A program made the position numbers and the translations under genes. This document shows positions 11,486 to 24,122 of a DNA stretch of 64,000 nucleotides, one piece after another. Origin of the DNA: Galeopsis tetrahit. Taxonomy: Eukaryota > Streptophyta > Magnoliopsida > Lamiales > Lamiaceae. The DNA lies in the NCBI GenBank assembly GCA_963675135.1, contig OY776120.1, positions 20,984,001-21,048,000 of the forward strand, given 5' to 3'. The notes beneath the pieces are model-generated. The model worked only from the letters and a program-made list of their open reading frames with translations. It was not told the origin of the DNA and ran no database searches. The first letter of the stretch is position 1; each line of letters opens with the position of its first letter.

Positions 11486-14400
11486 CTAATCTGAAAGAGT
11501 ACCTCCTTCTGGGTTAGAAACACAGAATGCATCTAGGAGTCTCTTGTGAATAATACTGATATGGTCTTCATCTTCAATCTTCTCTTTATCAAGTAACTCT
11601 TCTTCAAATTTCTTGATCTGGTTAAGATCAACCCTTTTACTTGAGCTTGTCATGGGAGTCTTCCATCTTGGAAATATCGGTACTAAAATGTTGAAATTTG
11701 CAGCAGCAGATATTCTCATAATCAAATTCCAAAGCAATTTGTTTTGTCCTTCCATGAATTTGTCAAACATGGCATACAACTCATCTGGGCTTTCAGATTC
11801 ACCATATTTTTTGATTATCCAGTGATCAAGTTCCCATTGTCTCTTCACATTGAGCCATTCTTGACGATGCTCTTTGTCAATGAAGTAGTCAATGAACTGA
11901 TCTTCCATTTCTTCTTCATTAGCCTTCAGCTTCTGCAATCTTTCAATATGTTTTTCCACTTTCTTCTTGCTTGCATAATGACTTTCATCATTAGGATCAA
12001 CAATCTTTTGCTTCTTCTCAATTGTAGCAACTCCTTCTGTGTCTTCAAAAACTACCTTCCTCTTAGACCTTCTGGTCTGAATCTCAGTTTCTGGAAATGC
12101 AACATTCTTGCCCTTCTCCAATCTTTTAATTTCATCAGCTTCAGCTTGCTCTAGCTCTGCAGTTTTAACTAGCTTCCTTTTAGGCCTCCTTAGCTCTTGC
12201 ATAGCAGTAGCAGCATCCTTCTCTTCTGGTTCAGCACTCAGCTTATCTAAGCTGACTTGCCCCACTCTACTTGCCCCTTCCCCCTTTTTGGCTTCATCAT
12301 GGGCCATAAGAGTGAAAAAACTTGTAAAGCGAGTCATTTCTTCCTTTACTGCTTCCTTCATTGCTTCAGCAGCGAGCTCTATCTATTTTTGATGAGTTTG
12401 ATCCCGACTTATCTTATCTAGACGATCAGCAGTAGACTCAAACTTCTTTGAGTTAATGGCCAACTCGTCTTTGAAATGAGTAGCAGTCTGTCGGAGAAGA
12501 GTGTTCTGCTTTGTTAGCTCGGAGAGAATAGCCTGAGAACTGACTAACTGAGCTTGTGCCTCCCTCCTTTGCTCATCAGCTATCTCAATCTTAACTCGAT
12601 AAAGACGTTCCATTTTGCCAGATTCTTCAGCTAACGATCTAGCAAATGAGATAGACCTTTTCTCAGAAACCTCAACTTGTTTCTGTAAGAAACTTTCAAC
12701 CTCTGCATACATCTCCGCTCGAAAAGTAGAGTCCATCTTGTTGACTTCTCCAACAATCAATTCTCTTGAGTTGTCAACAAGTAATTGATTCTGTTCTACT
12801 AAAACATCTTTCACTTTCGAGTGCAAGAACTCTTCTATTGCAGAATGAACAACTGCTTTCAAGCCTGTCTTTAGCTCGGCAAGATAGCCTATAGGGAATC
12901 CTTGAGTAGATGACTGGACTTCAACATCCACATCTTCCTGAACTTTCTCTACAAGCTCTTCTTCAGTAAACATAACAGCATCCAGGAATTCATCATCTTC
13001 TTTCCCAAATTCAAAAGAATCAACTTCTTCTGAACTGTCAGTCTCATCTTCAGAATGTTCCGAGGTTTGAACAGCAACATTAACAAGATCTGCCTTCTCC
13101 TCTTCCACCAGCTCAGTCTGAGTTCCAATATCAGACGAGAACTCTTCAACCAGAATTCCATTAGGAATATTCAATAGCCTTTTCACAAGATCAACCAAGG
13201 CTCTTGGCGGAAATAGTTCAGAATGATCTTTTACACCACTATTTTCTTTCTGTTCCATCTCCCAATCCATAAAATTGGAGATTCCTCCCATGCCTTGAAT
13301 AACCTCGAAAAGATCGTCGGTTGAGGATTTCTTTAGTGCAAACCAGGTGCATATTCTAAGAAGAATCTCAAACTGCTCTGACTCGTAGTCCACTTCGAGA
13401 GTTGAGAGCGTTCTTTTCAAATTCTTGGTCATTCGGGCACGAATTCTCTTTTCCCTCAGACACATTGGATAATATACCAAGGAGTTAAATCTAACCTCAG
13501 ACGGGGTCTGAGCAGGTGGGGTCCCTGTCTCAGTTGTTGCAGTGGCAACTGGCGTCTTGTCTGAAGTAGATGGGTTTAAGGGTTCAACATTTTCTGTTGA
13601 GGTAGAAGGAATATGGATGGTGGTTTCTTGGGGCTTTGATGTGTCTTGGTTTGGTGTGACAACTGTCGGAGTATCAGTTGTGTCAATTATGGGAGTGGTT
13701 AAGGGGTGACTGGCTCTCAGCGGTCGTGCTGCCAGTACTTGTGAAGGTGGGGGTACAGGTCGAGGCCTAGATCGATGTGACCTAGCCTTGGTTCGAAAAG
13801 AAGTAGAAGGGAGAGAGAGAGGAATTGAAACAGATTTAGTAGAAGTACCAACCTGTATACTCGACTCGACTGGACGAGTAGGCGATTCAACTCTCACTAG
13901 AGTGTACATTTCAGGAATTTGTTCACTCGACTCCTTCTCTTGATTTGACTCTTCATCTGACTGAGTCTTCTCTGAGTCGTCTGCGCTGGACTCTGCCTCT
14001 TCAGACCCGGCTTGTGAAGAACTGGATGACGTCGCATATGGCAATGCTTCTGAATCATCAACTTGAATTCGCCTTGGAGCAGCTGGCCTAGCAGCAGCCT
14101 GTTTTCGCATCGCTTCTATTTTCAAGTAGAACTTTAGTGGATGAAAGGACTTTCCTTTACTCCAATCAGTGTTGTTGGGCATCAAAAATGGAAGTAATAT
14201 ACTCAGCTTGTTTCCATAACCAACAGCCTATGATACTACCCAATTTCGAGTATCAACATCCACTCTAACACTTCTTTCGAAGTACATCATCCTGTCAGCT
14301 ATCAGCTTGAACCAATTACCCTCAGTTATTCCATCATATATAACTGCCATTATCCTTGTTTTGGCTTGGGTAACCAAGTCATGAGACCCAGTGGCACATA

Positions 14401-14863
14401 AAAGCATCTTGCTTGCTATGTCCAGCAGAGTGCGATATTTTTCCAAGAGTTCACCCTTCTTGGCTGTAGGAGCTTTACCATCTGGTTTCAGTTTCATTTT
14501 CTTTCCATAGAAGATGCTTAAATACTTCATCTCCTGACCTTCAGCATACTTCTCCATATCAATCGTTCCGATGGGTAGGCTTAATCTTTCGAACATAACT
14601 TCCCGAGTGATTTCCACTCGATTTCCATCAATAAAGGATTCAATCACATCTCCCTGTCTGTTGGCGTTGGCATAAAATTCCAGAACCTCTTCCTCCAAAT
14701 CAACTTGAGGAAACGCCTCTAGGTAGGGCTTTAGACCGCATCTGATGCATTTGGTCAAGATTTCCATATTTCCTTCCTTGTGATTTCCTTTGAAGAACAG
14801 AGATGGTTCAACATGCACCTTGTTGTCATTTATGTATCTCCCTAGATCGAATGGTGCCTGCAT
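11486..14863 (-). pseudogene. L4 3' ORF, three blocks, two nonsense codons
   Basis: One frame runs 14863 to 11486 and is interrupted by TAG at about 14228-14230 and TAG at 12383-12385, about 1120 codons in all. The N-terminal block (FDLGRYINDNKVHVEP to VVS) resembles the plant transposon-protein domain: AEILTKCxRCGLKPYLEAFP-type text, then VEITREVMFERLSLP. A Ser/Thr/Pro/Glu-rich linker follows, then a middle block (LLRICTWFALKKS ... GMGGISNFMDWEMEQ), a long coiled coil, a basic stretch, and a C-terminal block (FIDYFIDKEHRQEW ... LDHWIIKKYGES). The first visible ATG (14863) is internal relative to L2, whose ORF starts about 15 codons earlier. A purine tract at 12278-12298 copies the terminal polypurine tract. 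Function unknown. Confidence 0.75.
12278..12298 (-). promoter_or_regulatory. Internal purine tract in L4 3' ORF
   Basis: On the minus strand GATGAAGCC then AAAAAGGGGGAA, inside codons for DEAKKGE. It copies the terminal tract sequence, with the flanking 9-mer inverted. Equivalent tracts: L2 27930-27950, L1 32945-32965, R3 56882-56902. Role unproven. Confidence 0.5.
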
Positions 14864-15216
14864 GTTGGAACTGTCTTATCTTTGTGTTACAGATTAGATG
14901 CAATACAGGTAGTCGAGTAAAATAAATAAGTAGGGTGAGTATCAATCTAGCATAATGGTCAAGATTCAAACAAGATGACTGTTAACACACTTAAGAGTCA
15001 ACATAAGGATTTTTAAGAAATCAAAGATTCCCCCTTAATGTATATTCCCTTAGTATTACCCTCAGCTTTACCAGCTTCTTCATCGGGTTGTTTGGTCAAC
15101 TTGTCTGACCTTGTATACCTGTCTATTGAATGAGTAGATGAGTGCTCTGCTCCTTTATGGTAACTTGTTTGTGTCTTCTTTCTTCTTAGAACTGTACCTG
15201 TCTGGTTAGTACATTT
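14864..15216 (-). other. L4 spacer between pol and 3' ORF
   Basis: Noncoding. It holds a second purine run, TTAAGGGGGAATC on the minus strand (15026-15038), at the same place as one in L2 (24291-24303). No ORF or promoter box stands out. Confidence 0.55.
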
Positions 15217-18200
15217 CTACATACTAGTAGGATCAAGATCAATTAGTCCTAGACTAATGCATAATTCATGAAATCGGGCCTCAGCTAATGGTTTTGTGAA
15301 AATATCCGCTTTTTGAAAATCAGTATGAATCTTTTCCATGCGAATATCCTTCTTTTCTACATGATCACGTATGAAATGGTGTTTCACATCGACATGCTTA
15401 CAGCGTGTGTGCAAAACAGGATTTTGTGTAATGGCAATAGCACTATTACTATCACAGAAAATAGGAACATTTGATTCATAGATATTATAATCTCTAAGCT
15501 GTTGAATAAGCCATAATAATTGACTACAACAACTACCAGCAGCCATGTACTCGGCTTCAGTAGTAGAGGTAGCAACACTTGTCTGCTTTTTCGAAAACCA
15601 TGAAATGAGTTTTGTGCCTAAGAATTGACAAGAACCAGATGTAGATTTCCTATCTATTCTACAGCCACCAAAATCAGAATCAGAGTAGCCACTTAGAGAT
15701 AGATCATCATTTGAGGGATACCATATACCACGATTTATGGTTCCTTTCAAATATTTCAGAATCCTTTTAGTGGTTTCCATATGACTCTCTTTTGGATTAG
15801 CTTGAAAACGAGCACATACACCAACAGAAAATGCAATATCAGGTCTACTAGCAGTCAAGTAAAGTAATGAACCAATAAGACCACGGTAATGAGTTTGATC
15901 AGTACATTTACCATTCTCGTCTGGATCCATCCTGTAAGTAGGTTGCATAGGTACTCCAGAAGATTTACATGTCTTAATACCATACTTGTCTAGTAGATTA
16001 CGAGTATACTTTGCTTGATTTATGAAAATCCCTTCTGGGGTCTGTTTTACTTGAAGTCCAAGAAAGTAATTCATTTCACCCATCATAGACATCTCAAATT
16101 TACTTTGCATGAGTGTTGAAAAACTTTCACTCAGCTTTTTGTTAGGTGACCCAAAAATGATGTCATCTACGTAAATTTGGACGAGTAAAATGTCCTTCCC
16201 TTCTTGTCTTCTGAACAAGGTTCTATCGACCTTGCCCTTAGTAAAACCATTTTCTAATAGAAATTGAGAAAGAGTATCGTACCAGGCTCTTGGAGCTTGC
16301 TTTAGTCCATACAAGGCTTTCTTTAATTTGTATACCTGGTTACCTTTGACTTCGAAACTTGGGGGTTGTTCAACATACACTTCTTCCGCAAGAATACCGT
16401 TAAGAAATGCACTTTTAACATCCATTTAATATACAGTAAATTTCATGTAAGCAGCATATGCAAGGAACAATCGAATGGCTTCTAGTCTAGCAACAGGAGC
16501 ATATGTTTCATCATAATCTATGCCTTCAGCTTGTGAATAGCCTTGGGCGACTAGCCTAGCCTTGTTACGAACAACTACATCATTCTCATCTTTCTTATTC
16601 TTGAAGATCCATCGAGTGCCAACTACATTATGATGTTTAGGTCTATCAACAAGTTCCCAAACGTCATTTCGAACAAACTGATTCAACTCGTCTTGCATAG
16701 CGATGATCCAATTACTATCAGCTAAAGCCTCTTTAATGGTTTTAGGCTCGATAGATGAGAGGAAACAACACCAGCAAAACAGAGATGGACTAGGTTGTTC
16801 TTGTGACTCAAAGAGTTGTCGTCTAGTCTTTACACCAATAGTAGAGTCACCAATGATATTTTCAGTATCATGAGCAGATTTCCATATTTTTCTAGTCTTC
16901 GTAAGCATAGTATCATCATCTAGATCAGTTATAGCATCATGCATTTTAACATCATTATCAGGAGATTTAATAGGAGTAGACGAGTCGACTAGTCCAGGCA
17001 TGTCAACTAGTCTAGTAGTTTTACCTTGAGCACTTACCTTCTCCTGATCATCTGACTCGAGAGCTTTCATGAATGGATTGTATGCTTGAACGGATTCATA
17101 TACCTCTGAATCTTTGTCAGATTCGATAGTTAGCTCAGTAACTTTCTCACTGATCTTGTTGGCAGACGAGTCTTGTTGAGATTCTTCGAAAACCATATGT
17201 GGTGTTTCTTCCACACAAAGGGTTGAGTAGTTGAATACTCTAAATGCTTTGCTAGTCGAGGAGTATCCTAAGAATATCCCCTCGTCTGCTTTAGCATCGA
17301 ATGCATTCAACTTGCTTTTCCCATTGTTATGGATGAAACATTTACAACCAAATATATGAAAATATGAGACTCTGGGTTTTCGTCCTTTCCATACCTCATA
17401 GGGTGTCTTACCTAGTGCTTTATTGATAGCACTTATATTTTGTGAGTGGCATGCAGTATTGATAGCTTCTGCCCAAAACTTCTGAGGCGTATTGTACTCT
17501 GTCAGCATGGTCCTGCAGGCCTCCTTAAGAGTTCTGTTCCTTCGTTCTGCTACTCCATTTTGTTGTGGTGTCCTTGCTGCACTAGTAAGGTGCTGGATGC
17601 CACGCTTAGAACAAAATTCTTTAATGTAGCAGTTAATGAATTCAGTACCTTTGTCACTACGGATCTTGACAATTGACTGATTCTTCTCAACCTGTAACTT
17701 CTTCAACAGATCAGGCAAAAGTGTTTGTGTATCACTCTTCTTGTGTAAGAAGACTACCCAAGTGAACTTAGAATAGTCATCTACCACAACAAGTGTGTAC
17801 CTTCTCCCGTTCAAAGTTGGAGGAGTTATTGGGCCATGTAAGTCCATATGTAGATGTTCAAGAACTCTACTTGTTGAGAGGGATGGAATAGATTTAAAGG
17901 AACCTTTTACCTGTTTACCTCTCTGACAGGACGTGCATACATGTGACTTGTAGTAGACTTCATTGGGAATACCTTCCACAAGGTAGTCTCTGGCTATCTT
18001 ATTAAGAACCTTGAAGTTTAGATGACAGAGGCGTCTATGCCAGAGCCAGCCAAGTTCTTTAGGATTCTTAGTAAGCAGACAGGTGTCTCTCGGACAACTG
18101 TTCCAGTTCACTATGTACACACTTCCTTGTCTTATGCCGACCAGTAGGACTGTGTGTGTTCTTTTGTCAATGATTTCACATTTGCGACTCTTGAACTGCA

Positions 18201-18483
18201 CCTTGTATCCACGATCACAAAATTGTGAAACAGAGAGTAAATTGTATTTCAAGCCTTCAATATAAGAGACATCTTGGATCTCTATGTCTCCATTCCGAAT
18301 GTAGCCGAATCCTTTGGTAACAGCAGTGGAGCTATCACCAAATATCACTTTTGGTCCTTCTTGCTCATGGTAGCTTGATAGAAGTGTCTTAGTACCAGTC
18401 ATGTGGTGCGAACAGCCACTGTCTATGTACCAAGTTTCTCCTGTTGAGCCACCCTTCTTGTATAGATCGAGTCGACCCTGCAT
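15217..18483 (-). pseudogene. L4 pol: protease, integrase, reverse transcriptase, RNase H (one nonsense codon)
   Basis: The frame opens at ATG 18483 ([10 protein letters not shown]) and ends at 15217, with one TAA at 16426-16428 where the family has a Gln codon before MDVKSAFLNG. Protease [12 protein letters not shown] is near residue 20. Integrase zinc motif is LWHRRLCH ... CTSCQRG, with catalytic residues in [16 protein letters not shown] and [33 protein letters not shown] block marks the integrase C-terminal part. Reverse transcriptase carries [10 protein letters not shown] and YVDDIIFGS. RNase H has DSDFGGC, TTEAEYMAA and DSNSAIAI. Apart from the single stop, every catalytic motif is intact. 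Upstream in this frame there are stops, so pol is not simply continuous with gag. Confidence 0.9.
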
Positions 18484-18518
18484 TCGACGATATTACATAA
18501 TTTAGGTACCCTCCTTGT

Positions 18519-20991
18519 TTATTGGGGTCCTGGGGGGTTAGTCGAGTTCAATGGAATCCAAATGTACATTGGAGTCCTGGACAAGTTTGATCTTCTGAGC
18601 ATTCGACCATATTTGTTGCAAAATAAGACCTTGTTGTCCTTATCTGGCCTATCAGTCGAGTTCGGGTCTACTCTTTGGAGATAGCCTTTCGACTTGATCT
18701 CAACTTGAGTAGGCACTTGTCTATGATAGTCAGAGTAGGGTTTATATGCATTAGGTCCATACGGTTTATAGACATGTTTAGGTCTTTCTTTTCCTTCGAT
18801 ATCATATGACAAAGGTGGAGGATATAGAACAGCTTGTGTACGATATTTTGGACCTTCCTGTCTAGGTCTAGACGAGTAGAGTTGAGACTGCCTTATGAAA
18901 GGAGGTCTAGGTTGGACCGTCTACGATTAGTGGTCCTTGGAAGATTAGTTCTAGGTTGAACAGGCTTGTTGTTACCATTCTTTTTACCTCCTTTGGTAGT
19001 TGGAATGTTAACTCGAGCTTGTTTTGATACAGTACCTTTAGTTGGAGTATCAATATCGTATATCATTGGTTCTTTTCCTTTATCATTAGTCAAAGAGCTT
19101 GAGATGAAAATAGTAGGGTTCTTAGGAACTAGAGTAGACAAGCTTGATGTCTCAGCACATATGCCTGTCTTGTCAGCAGGAGCCCTATACCTATCTGACA
19201 GTTCAAGGTTAACCTTTGAAGAGTTAACCAGGTCAGTAAGTTTAAGGTCTAGAGTGACAATCTCGGTTTCTAAGAACTTATTACGTTCTTCAAGCTTTTT
19301 GCACTTATTTTTTAAAACATTGAATTCATGTTTCTCAGTAGCATGTGTCTTAAGTAGGTCTTGATACAACTTGTCTGTCAATGCACACTTGACTTTGAGT
19401 TGACTCAACTCTTCTTGCAAGCGTTCATTTAGGACTGTTATATTAGGATCTACTTTAGAGTGAGCTTCCTTAAGATCAATGATTTCTTGTCTTAAAATGA
19501 TGTTTTCGTCACTGACTTCAATGATTGCCTTGTTGGCAAGTAGGAGGTCGTCTTCAACTGCACTAGTAGAGTGCTAAAGGCTACTCCCTACTTTGCTACT
19601 GGCAGTATCACTTTCATCAGATTCTGATTCATCACAAGATTGAAAAGAAGTAGCAGATGATACCTCTTGGTCGATTTTAGCCATGCAGCATAGACCATCA
19701 TCTACTATAAAAGCTTCACCGTGATCTGGTTCAGACGGGTAACTAGATGAGGATGATGGCAACTCGTCTGAGTCAGACTCAGAATCATCATTGGCCATCA
19801 TTACCTTCTTACCACGGTTGTATCTTCTTTCCCTTCGTGCTTTGCGTTCTTCTCGATCATCAGTACTCAGGTCGGGACATTCATATATGTAGTGACCTGG
19901 CTTTTCACAGTATAGCACAAGAGATCATTAGTAGCCTTTTTAATAGGAGAGTTATTCCTTCGTTTATCACGTCTATCAGAACGTGTGATCTTCCTACCAT
20001 CAGACTCTCTATCTTGTCTGTTACCTTTCGAGACTTCGTCTCTCCTTTCGGACGAGTTTCGGTCTCGTCTGGTCTCAGACGAGTTCTTAGAAGCAGACCC
20101 TCTATGCTCTCTATAGAACTTCTTATATCTTCCGAAACGTTTGTTCAACCTATCAAACTTTCTAACCATGAGGCTTACCTGATCCTGCAGACTAAGATCA
20201 GTATCTAACTCGTCTTTCACAGAAGTAGACTTAGTCTTAGACTTCGACCTGTCTACCTTAGACGAACTAGCCTTAAAGGCAACGTTCTTAGATACAGCAT
20301 GTTCTCTGTCGCTACTTACTATAGGTTCATCTTCGTCTAAATCAAACTCATGGGCCTTTAGAGTTTGAAACATGGTTTCTGCTGTCCATACATCTATATC
20401 TTGGGTATTCTTAACAAGCATTTTTACCATTTTCCATCGACTATCAAGGCTTTTGAGAATCCTAAGATTGATTTCGCGTGGAGTATAAGATTTACCAAAG
20501 ACTTCCAAGTCATTCATGATTTTGGTAAAACAAGTATCCAACTGGTCTATAGTTTCGCCAGCTTTCATATGAAATGATTCAAATCTTTGTACTGCAGTGG
20601 AAAGCTTGCTTTCTTTGATTAGGGATGTTCCTTCACAAATGATAGCTAAGCGATCCCACATCTCTTTGGCAGTTTTACATTTTAACACTTTTCCCAGATA
20701 CTCGTTAGGAAGAGTGTGTAAGATGTAATTCTTGGCCAAGCTGTCCAAATTATTCTGTCTCATTTCTTCTGAGGTTAGTTCTCACCTTGGTTTCTTGATG
20801 AGTGTTCCCATGGGTTGATTTGTGTCAAGGGCAGCAGTATTGGGAATCATGGTCACTATCGGACCTTCAGTGATGACGGATATCATTAAGTCGTGAGTGG
20901 AACTGAAGATGGCTTCCATCCTTAGCTTCCAATAGTCATAATCTTGAACCTGGAACTTAGGCAACTTGTTAGCGCTTATTTCAAGAGACAT
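18519..20991 (-). pseudogene. L4 gag (degenerate)
   Basis: ATG at 20991 (MSLEISANKLPKFQ). UBN2-type gag core: YDYWKLRMEAIF, KCKTAKEMWDRLAIICEG, then FSS... and GRYKKFYREHR. The CCHC knuckle lies near 19870-19915, and a coiled coil spans about 19200-19550. Lesions against R2: TCA to TGA near 20780; a 1-bp deletion near 19912 inside the knuckle; CAG to TAG at 19574-19576; and a 70-bp deletion near 18907-18915 that shifts the frame. Gag ends at a TAA about 35 bp before pol. A second knuckle-like stretch (LFCNKYGR) near the C-terminus lacks most ligands. Confidence 0.85.
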
Positions 20992-21176
20992 GTTTTAACA
21001 AGTAGTCTAGTGTTAATCAGTTTTATGATCAAGAAGTATATGAGTCAAGAACAGGGAACAAGAAAAAAATATATCAAGAGTATTGAACAAGAACACGTAA
21101 GCAAGTATGATCTTGGACTTAGATTTTCACCCAAGTCTTGAGTTGGTTATCAAGAAACAGCATTTCGTAAACCACT

Positions 21177-21188
21177 GCTCTGATACCA
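21177..21188 (-). promoter_or_regulatory. L4 primer binding site (initiator Met tRNA)
   Basis: Reads TGGTATCAGAGC on the minus strand, two bases from the 5' LTR end (ACCTACA). It fixes the orientation and inner border of the 5' LTR. Confidence 0.92.
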
Positions 21189-21190
21189 CT

Positions 21191-22513
21191 TGTAGGTCCC
21201 TAAGTTGAGTTAATATCGAGGGAAGCTAAAGAAAATGTCTAGAGGGGGGTGAATAGACTTTTCTAAAATCTTTCGATATATCAGAATTACAATGTGCGGA
21301 ATACGAAATTAACAATGAGCCCAATTAAAGATTATACTCAACTTAATTCGAGAACTCTGTTTTATGTACTCAACTAGTCTTGTTTAGATATGTAATTCAA
21401 TCAATCAAACAATTAATCAATTAAACAACAAACAAAACAGTAAAGTAAATCAAACACGAGATTTATAGTGGTTCGACAACTTGTCTACATCCACTCTCAC
21501 AAACCCAGTTGTGAAATTCTTATTAACTATTCCAATCGAGCAATATGTTCTTGTAGCTTTAAGTCCCAAGAAATAAGACTTAGATGTTCTCGACTATATC
21601 TCCAGATATATCTTCGATCTTACTAGCTATTTTACAAGTAACTAGCAACTTGAAACAACAAACGAAAATAAAACTTCTCTTCGTTCAGTAGTAGCCTTCT
21701 GATTTCTTCACTTGTCTTGTGTAGCTTCACTTTCTGAACTTCAATCTCTGAGAGAAACTTCTTCACTTGAATCTTCAATGATGCTTGCAGTATCAATATT
21801 TCAGTAGTTTTATCAGTATCTCAGTAGTCTTTAATGAATCAATACCATGAGGTATTTATAGATTCTAGAAATCAAGAACTCAGTTAGTTGTAACCAACTT
21901 TTCTTGAAAACTAACTTTTAACTGAAACTTCTTATCCTTTCACGCGTTTCTCCAGTTAATTAGTTATTCCTTAACTAACTCCTCAATCTTTATCTTCAAC
22001 ACGCTTTTGTAACTAACTTTAATCTTCTTGTCTTGTTGAGTCGTACTTGTCTTGTGTAGTAGTAGTAGACTGCGTCTTCAACTTAACTTGTGCAGTAGAC
22101 TTCTTCAGACTTACAACATAGAACTTATCTAGTCCTATCAACTAATCCTAACAAGACTATTACATTACTTTAAGCTTCTTGTTATAAAGCTTAGTCAACT
22201 TATAAAACTTTACAAAGAATCTATCTATTACATTTAAACATGAGCTCTATACAACAATTATTCATAGCTCAATAACAATCTAACATATACAAATATGAAA
22301 TATGAAGTAATAACATGATATCAATTATAAGTACTTGTCTTTTCCTATATTAGCTTATGTGAACTCTACTGATCCTGTTCAAGATGACTTCAACTTAACT
22401 AGACTAGATTAGTCAACACTTAGAAAAATTCAAACTTCTTTTGGCTTATCAAAACTTTATCTTTTATATTTTCATCATTATTTAGAACTTGTTTTAGGAT
22501 TCATATCCCAACA
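21191..22513 (-). repeat. L4 5' LTR
   Basis: 1323 bp, nearly identical to 9977-11311 apart from the differences noted there. Minus-strand TATAAATA at 21853-21860. At the patch site this copy has the form also found in L2 and R2, so it is the ancestral one. Confidence 0.93.
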
Positions 22514-22936
22514 GAACTCTATTTGAAGCTCTGATATTTTTTGTTTTTTTTTTAGCTCTGATATTATATTAGTTGATAGGACTTCGTTTTACTTTGTTCA
22601 CACTACTCAGATTATGACTTGTTTCAGTTTTTCCCATTTAGTTCTGATTATTTCACTTTGAAACAGGTTGTGTTAAATGAGTATATTACTTACTCATTTT
22701 ATTGTTGGAAGATTTACTAAGACAAGTGTTCTACTTAGTATTCAGAGTACTAATACCACTTAGTCTTGTATATTTTCTTGTTTCTTTCACTATTTGATCA
22801 TATGCTACAACAGGTGTTGACTTGACGAGTACATGGATATGATGGTAATACTCTAGCATGTACATAAAACTGGTTTATATATGTTTACATATGTACATCA
22901 GGTGTGCTGTAGCAGAAAGGTCAAATTGGGGGAGAT
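22514..22936 (+). other. L3 3' noncoding region after L4, with polypurine tract
   Basis: Resumes L3 after the GAACT duplication. AT-rich, with a T-run near 22540-22553. It ends with AAATTGGGGGAGAT (22923-22936), the polypurine tract directly before the 3' LTR. Confidence 0.8.
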
Positions 22937-23782
22937 TGTTGATGTTGAAGACTTGGTGATGTTATCGAAGATGTTATCACACAAGGGTGCAACATCTTAA
23001 TTCGACCTTTCTTATTTTTTCCTAAGTCCAAATTCTTGTTTCTAGCTAATGCTGCTTTGGATGTTGTAACATCGCAGGTTGAAGATCTAGAACATTCTAC
23101 AACGTTCCAGACTGGAAGGATCTGGAAGCTTGCAGAAGTATGTAGATCATGCCGTTGCCCTTGAGAACGTCCAGAACTGGCTGGAAGATCCTAGAAGGCA
23201 GTTGGGAGAGAAGAAAGGATGAGATCCTACATTTTAGGAGATCATGGATGAAGGTTCTAGAATGCATATTCACGCCTATAAATACAGCAGAACCGTGATC
23301 ATCATCCATCAATCGAAGTGCCATTCTTTAATTACTAAACTAGTGTTCATCTTGTTAGGAATTAATTGTCATTGGCATGTTCTTGTCGTTGTGCCGAAGA
23401 GTCCAAACTTCCTGTACAACATAAACTTCTCTACACATCTTTGATAGATAGATCATAGAGTTAGATTAGTTTTTGGTAGTGTAATTTTTACACTTAAGCC
23501 GTCTTTAGACTCGATAGGTTATCAAGTCTTATTTCCGTTGTGAATATTTGTTCACACACCATTTGTATTCACATAATTATTAGTGAAAGTTTCGCCCTGA
23601 GGCTCGCATAGATTTTAAATTAAAATCTATGTTAAAAAGTTAATTGTGTGTCTTTGTGTTTTCATACTTTCAAGTCTTCCGCTATTCGTATTCTGATATT
23701 CTGTAATCGAGTCAGTGTTACATTGAGTGTTCTAACATTGAGTGTAGCATCAGTCTTGTTTTACTTAACACGCACACTTTCA
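22937..23782 (+). repeat. L3 3' LTR
   Basis: 846 bp, TGTTGATG to TTTCA, with about seven substitutions from the 5' LTR by eye (under 1 percent). It is preceded by a polypurine tract, so it is a 3' LTR. Yet it is also followed by primer-site sequence like a 5' LTR. Confidence 0.92.
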
Positions 23783-23896
23783 GTTGGTATCAGAGCTGAT
23801 ACCTGACGACACTAGGTTTAGATCCTTGTTTTTTAATTAGTGTGTTTAGTATTTATTGTGTCTTTGCAAAAATGGAAACACATCACATCTCTACAG
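23783..23896 (+). repeat. Second copy of L3 primer site and gag start
   Basis: This stretch repeats 1641-1755 (one T shorter), including TGGTATCAGAGC at 23785-23796 and the gag ATG at 23872. It ends at CTCTACAG, where L2 RNase H sequence begins. It shows that a second L3 unit once lay to the right, sharing this LTR. Confidence 0.88.
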
Positions 23897-24122
23897 TGCA
23901 ATTGCCATTACACAAAACCCTGTTTTGCACACACGTTGTAAGCATGTTGATGTGAAGCATCATTTTATACGTGATCATGTAGAAAAGATGGACATTCGCA
24001 TGGAAAAGATTCATACTGATTTTCAAAGAGCTGATATTTTCACAAAACCATTAGCTGAGGCACGTTTTCATGAGTTATGCATTAGTCTAGGGTTAATTGA
24101 TTTAGACCCTACTTGCCTATAG
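23897..24122 (+). pseudogene. L2 RNase H C-terminal fragment
   Basis: Encodes the last ~75 residues of copia RNase H (AIAITQNPVLHTRCKHVDVKHHFIRDH ... IFTKPLAEARFHELC), stop at 24120-24122. It is the right half of the fragment at 1-794. About 190 bp between them are lost. The open frame extends a few codons left across the junction into L3 leader sequence, which is accidental. Confidence 0.85.

Larger units (their letters stand above)
9977..22513 (-). mobile_element. L4: full-length Sirevirus-type Ty1/copia element, 12.5 kb, inverted in L3
   Basis: On the minus strand the order is 5' LTR (22513-21191), primer site (21188-21177), gag (20991-18519), pol (18483-15217), spacer, 3' ORF (14863-11486), polypurine tract and 3' LTR (11311-9977). 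All parts of an autonomous element are present, but gag, pol and the 3' ORF each carry disabling lesions. It is the only copy of this family fully contained in the window, so it is the reference for L2 and R2. Confidence 0.93.
9972..22518. repeat. Target site duplication of L4 (GAACT, 9972-9976 and 22514-22518)
   Basis: The five bases GAACT immediately before TGTAGG (9977) are repeated immediately after CCAACA (22513). A perfect 5-bp duplication flanking TG...CA ends shows that the enclosed DNA is one integration event into L3. Confidence 0.93.
795..23896 (+). mobile_element. L3: Sirevirus-type Ty1/copia element with extra 3' ORF, split by L4
   Basis: Order of parts: 5' LTR 795-1640, primer site, gag, pol, spacer, extra ORF (7664-9769), then the L4 insertion (9977-22513), then tail and polypurine tract (22514-22936), 3' LTR 22937-23782. 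A further 114 bp after the 3' LTR (23783-23896) repeats the primer site and gag start. Both LTRs are 846 bp and differ at about seven positions counted by eye. No target duplication is visible, because the right edge is a deletion scar that joins gag of L3 directly to RNase H of L2. Confidence 0.85.

Noticed and set aside
23856..24122. 88-codon ORF as a new gene
   Set aside because: Chimeric: L3 leader joined to the L2 RNase H tail at a deletion scar. The L3 gag ATG is not in its frame.
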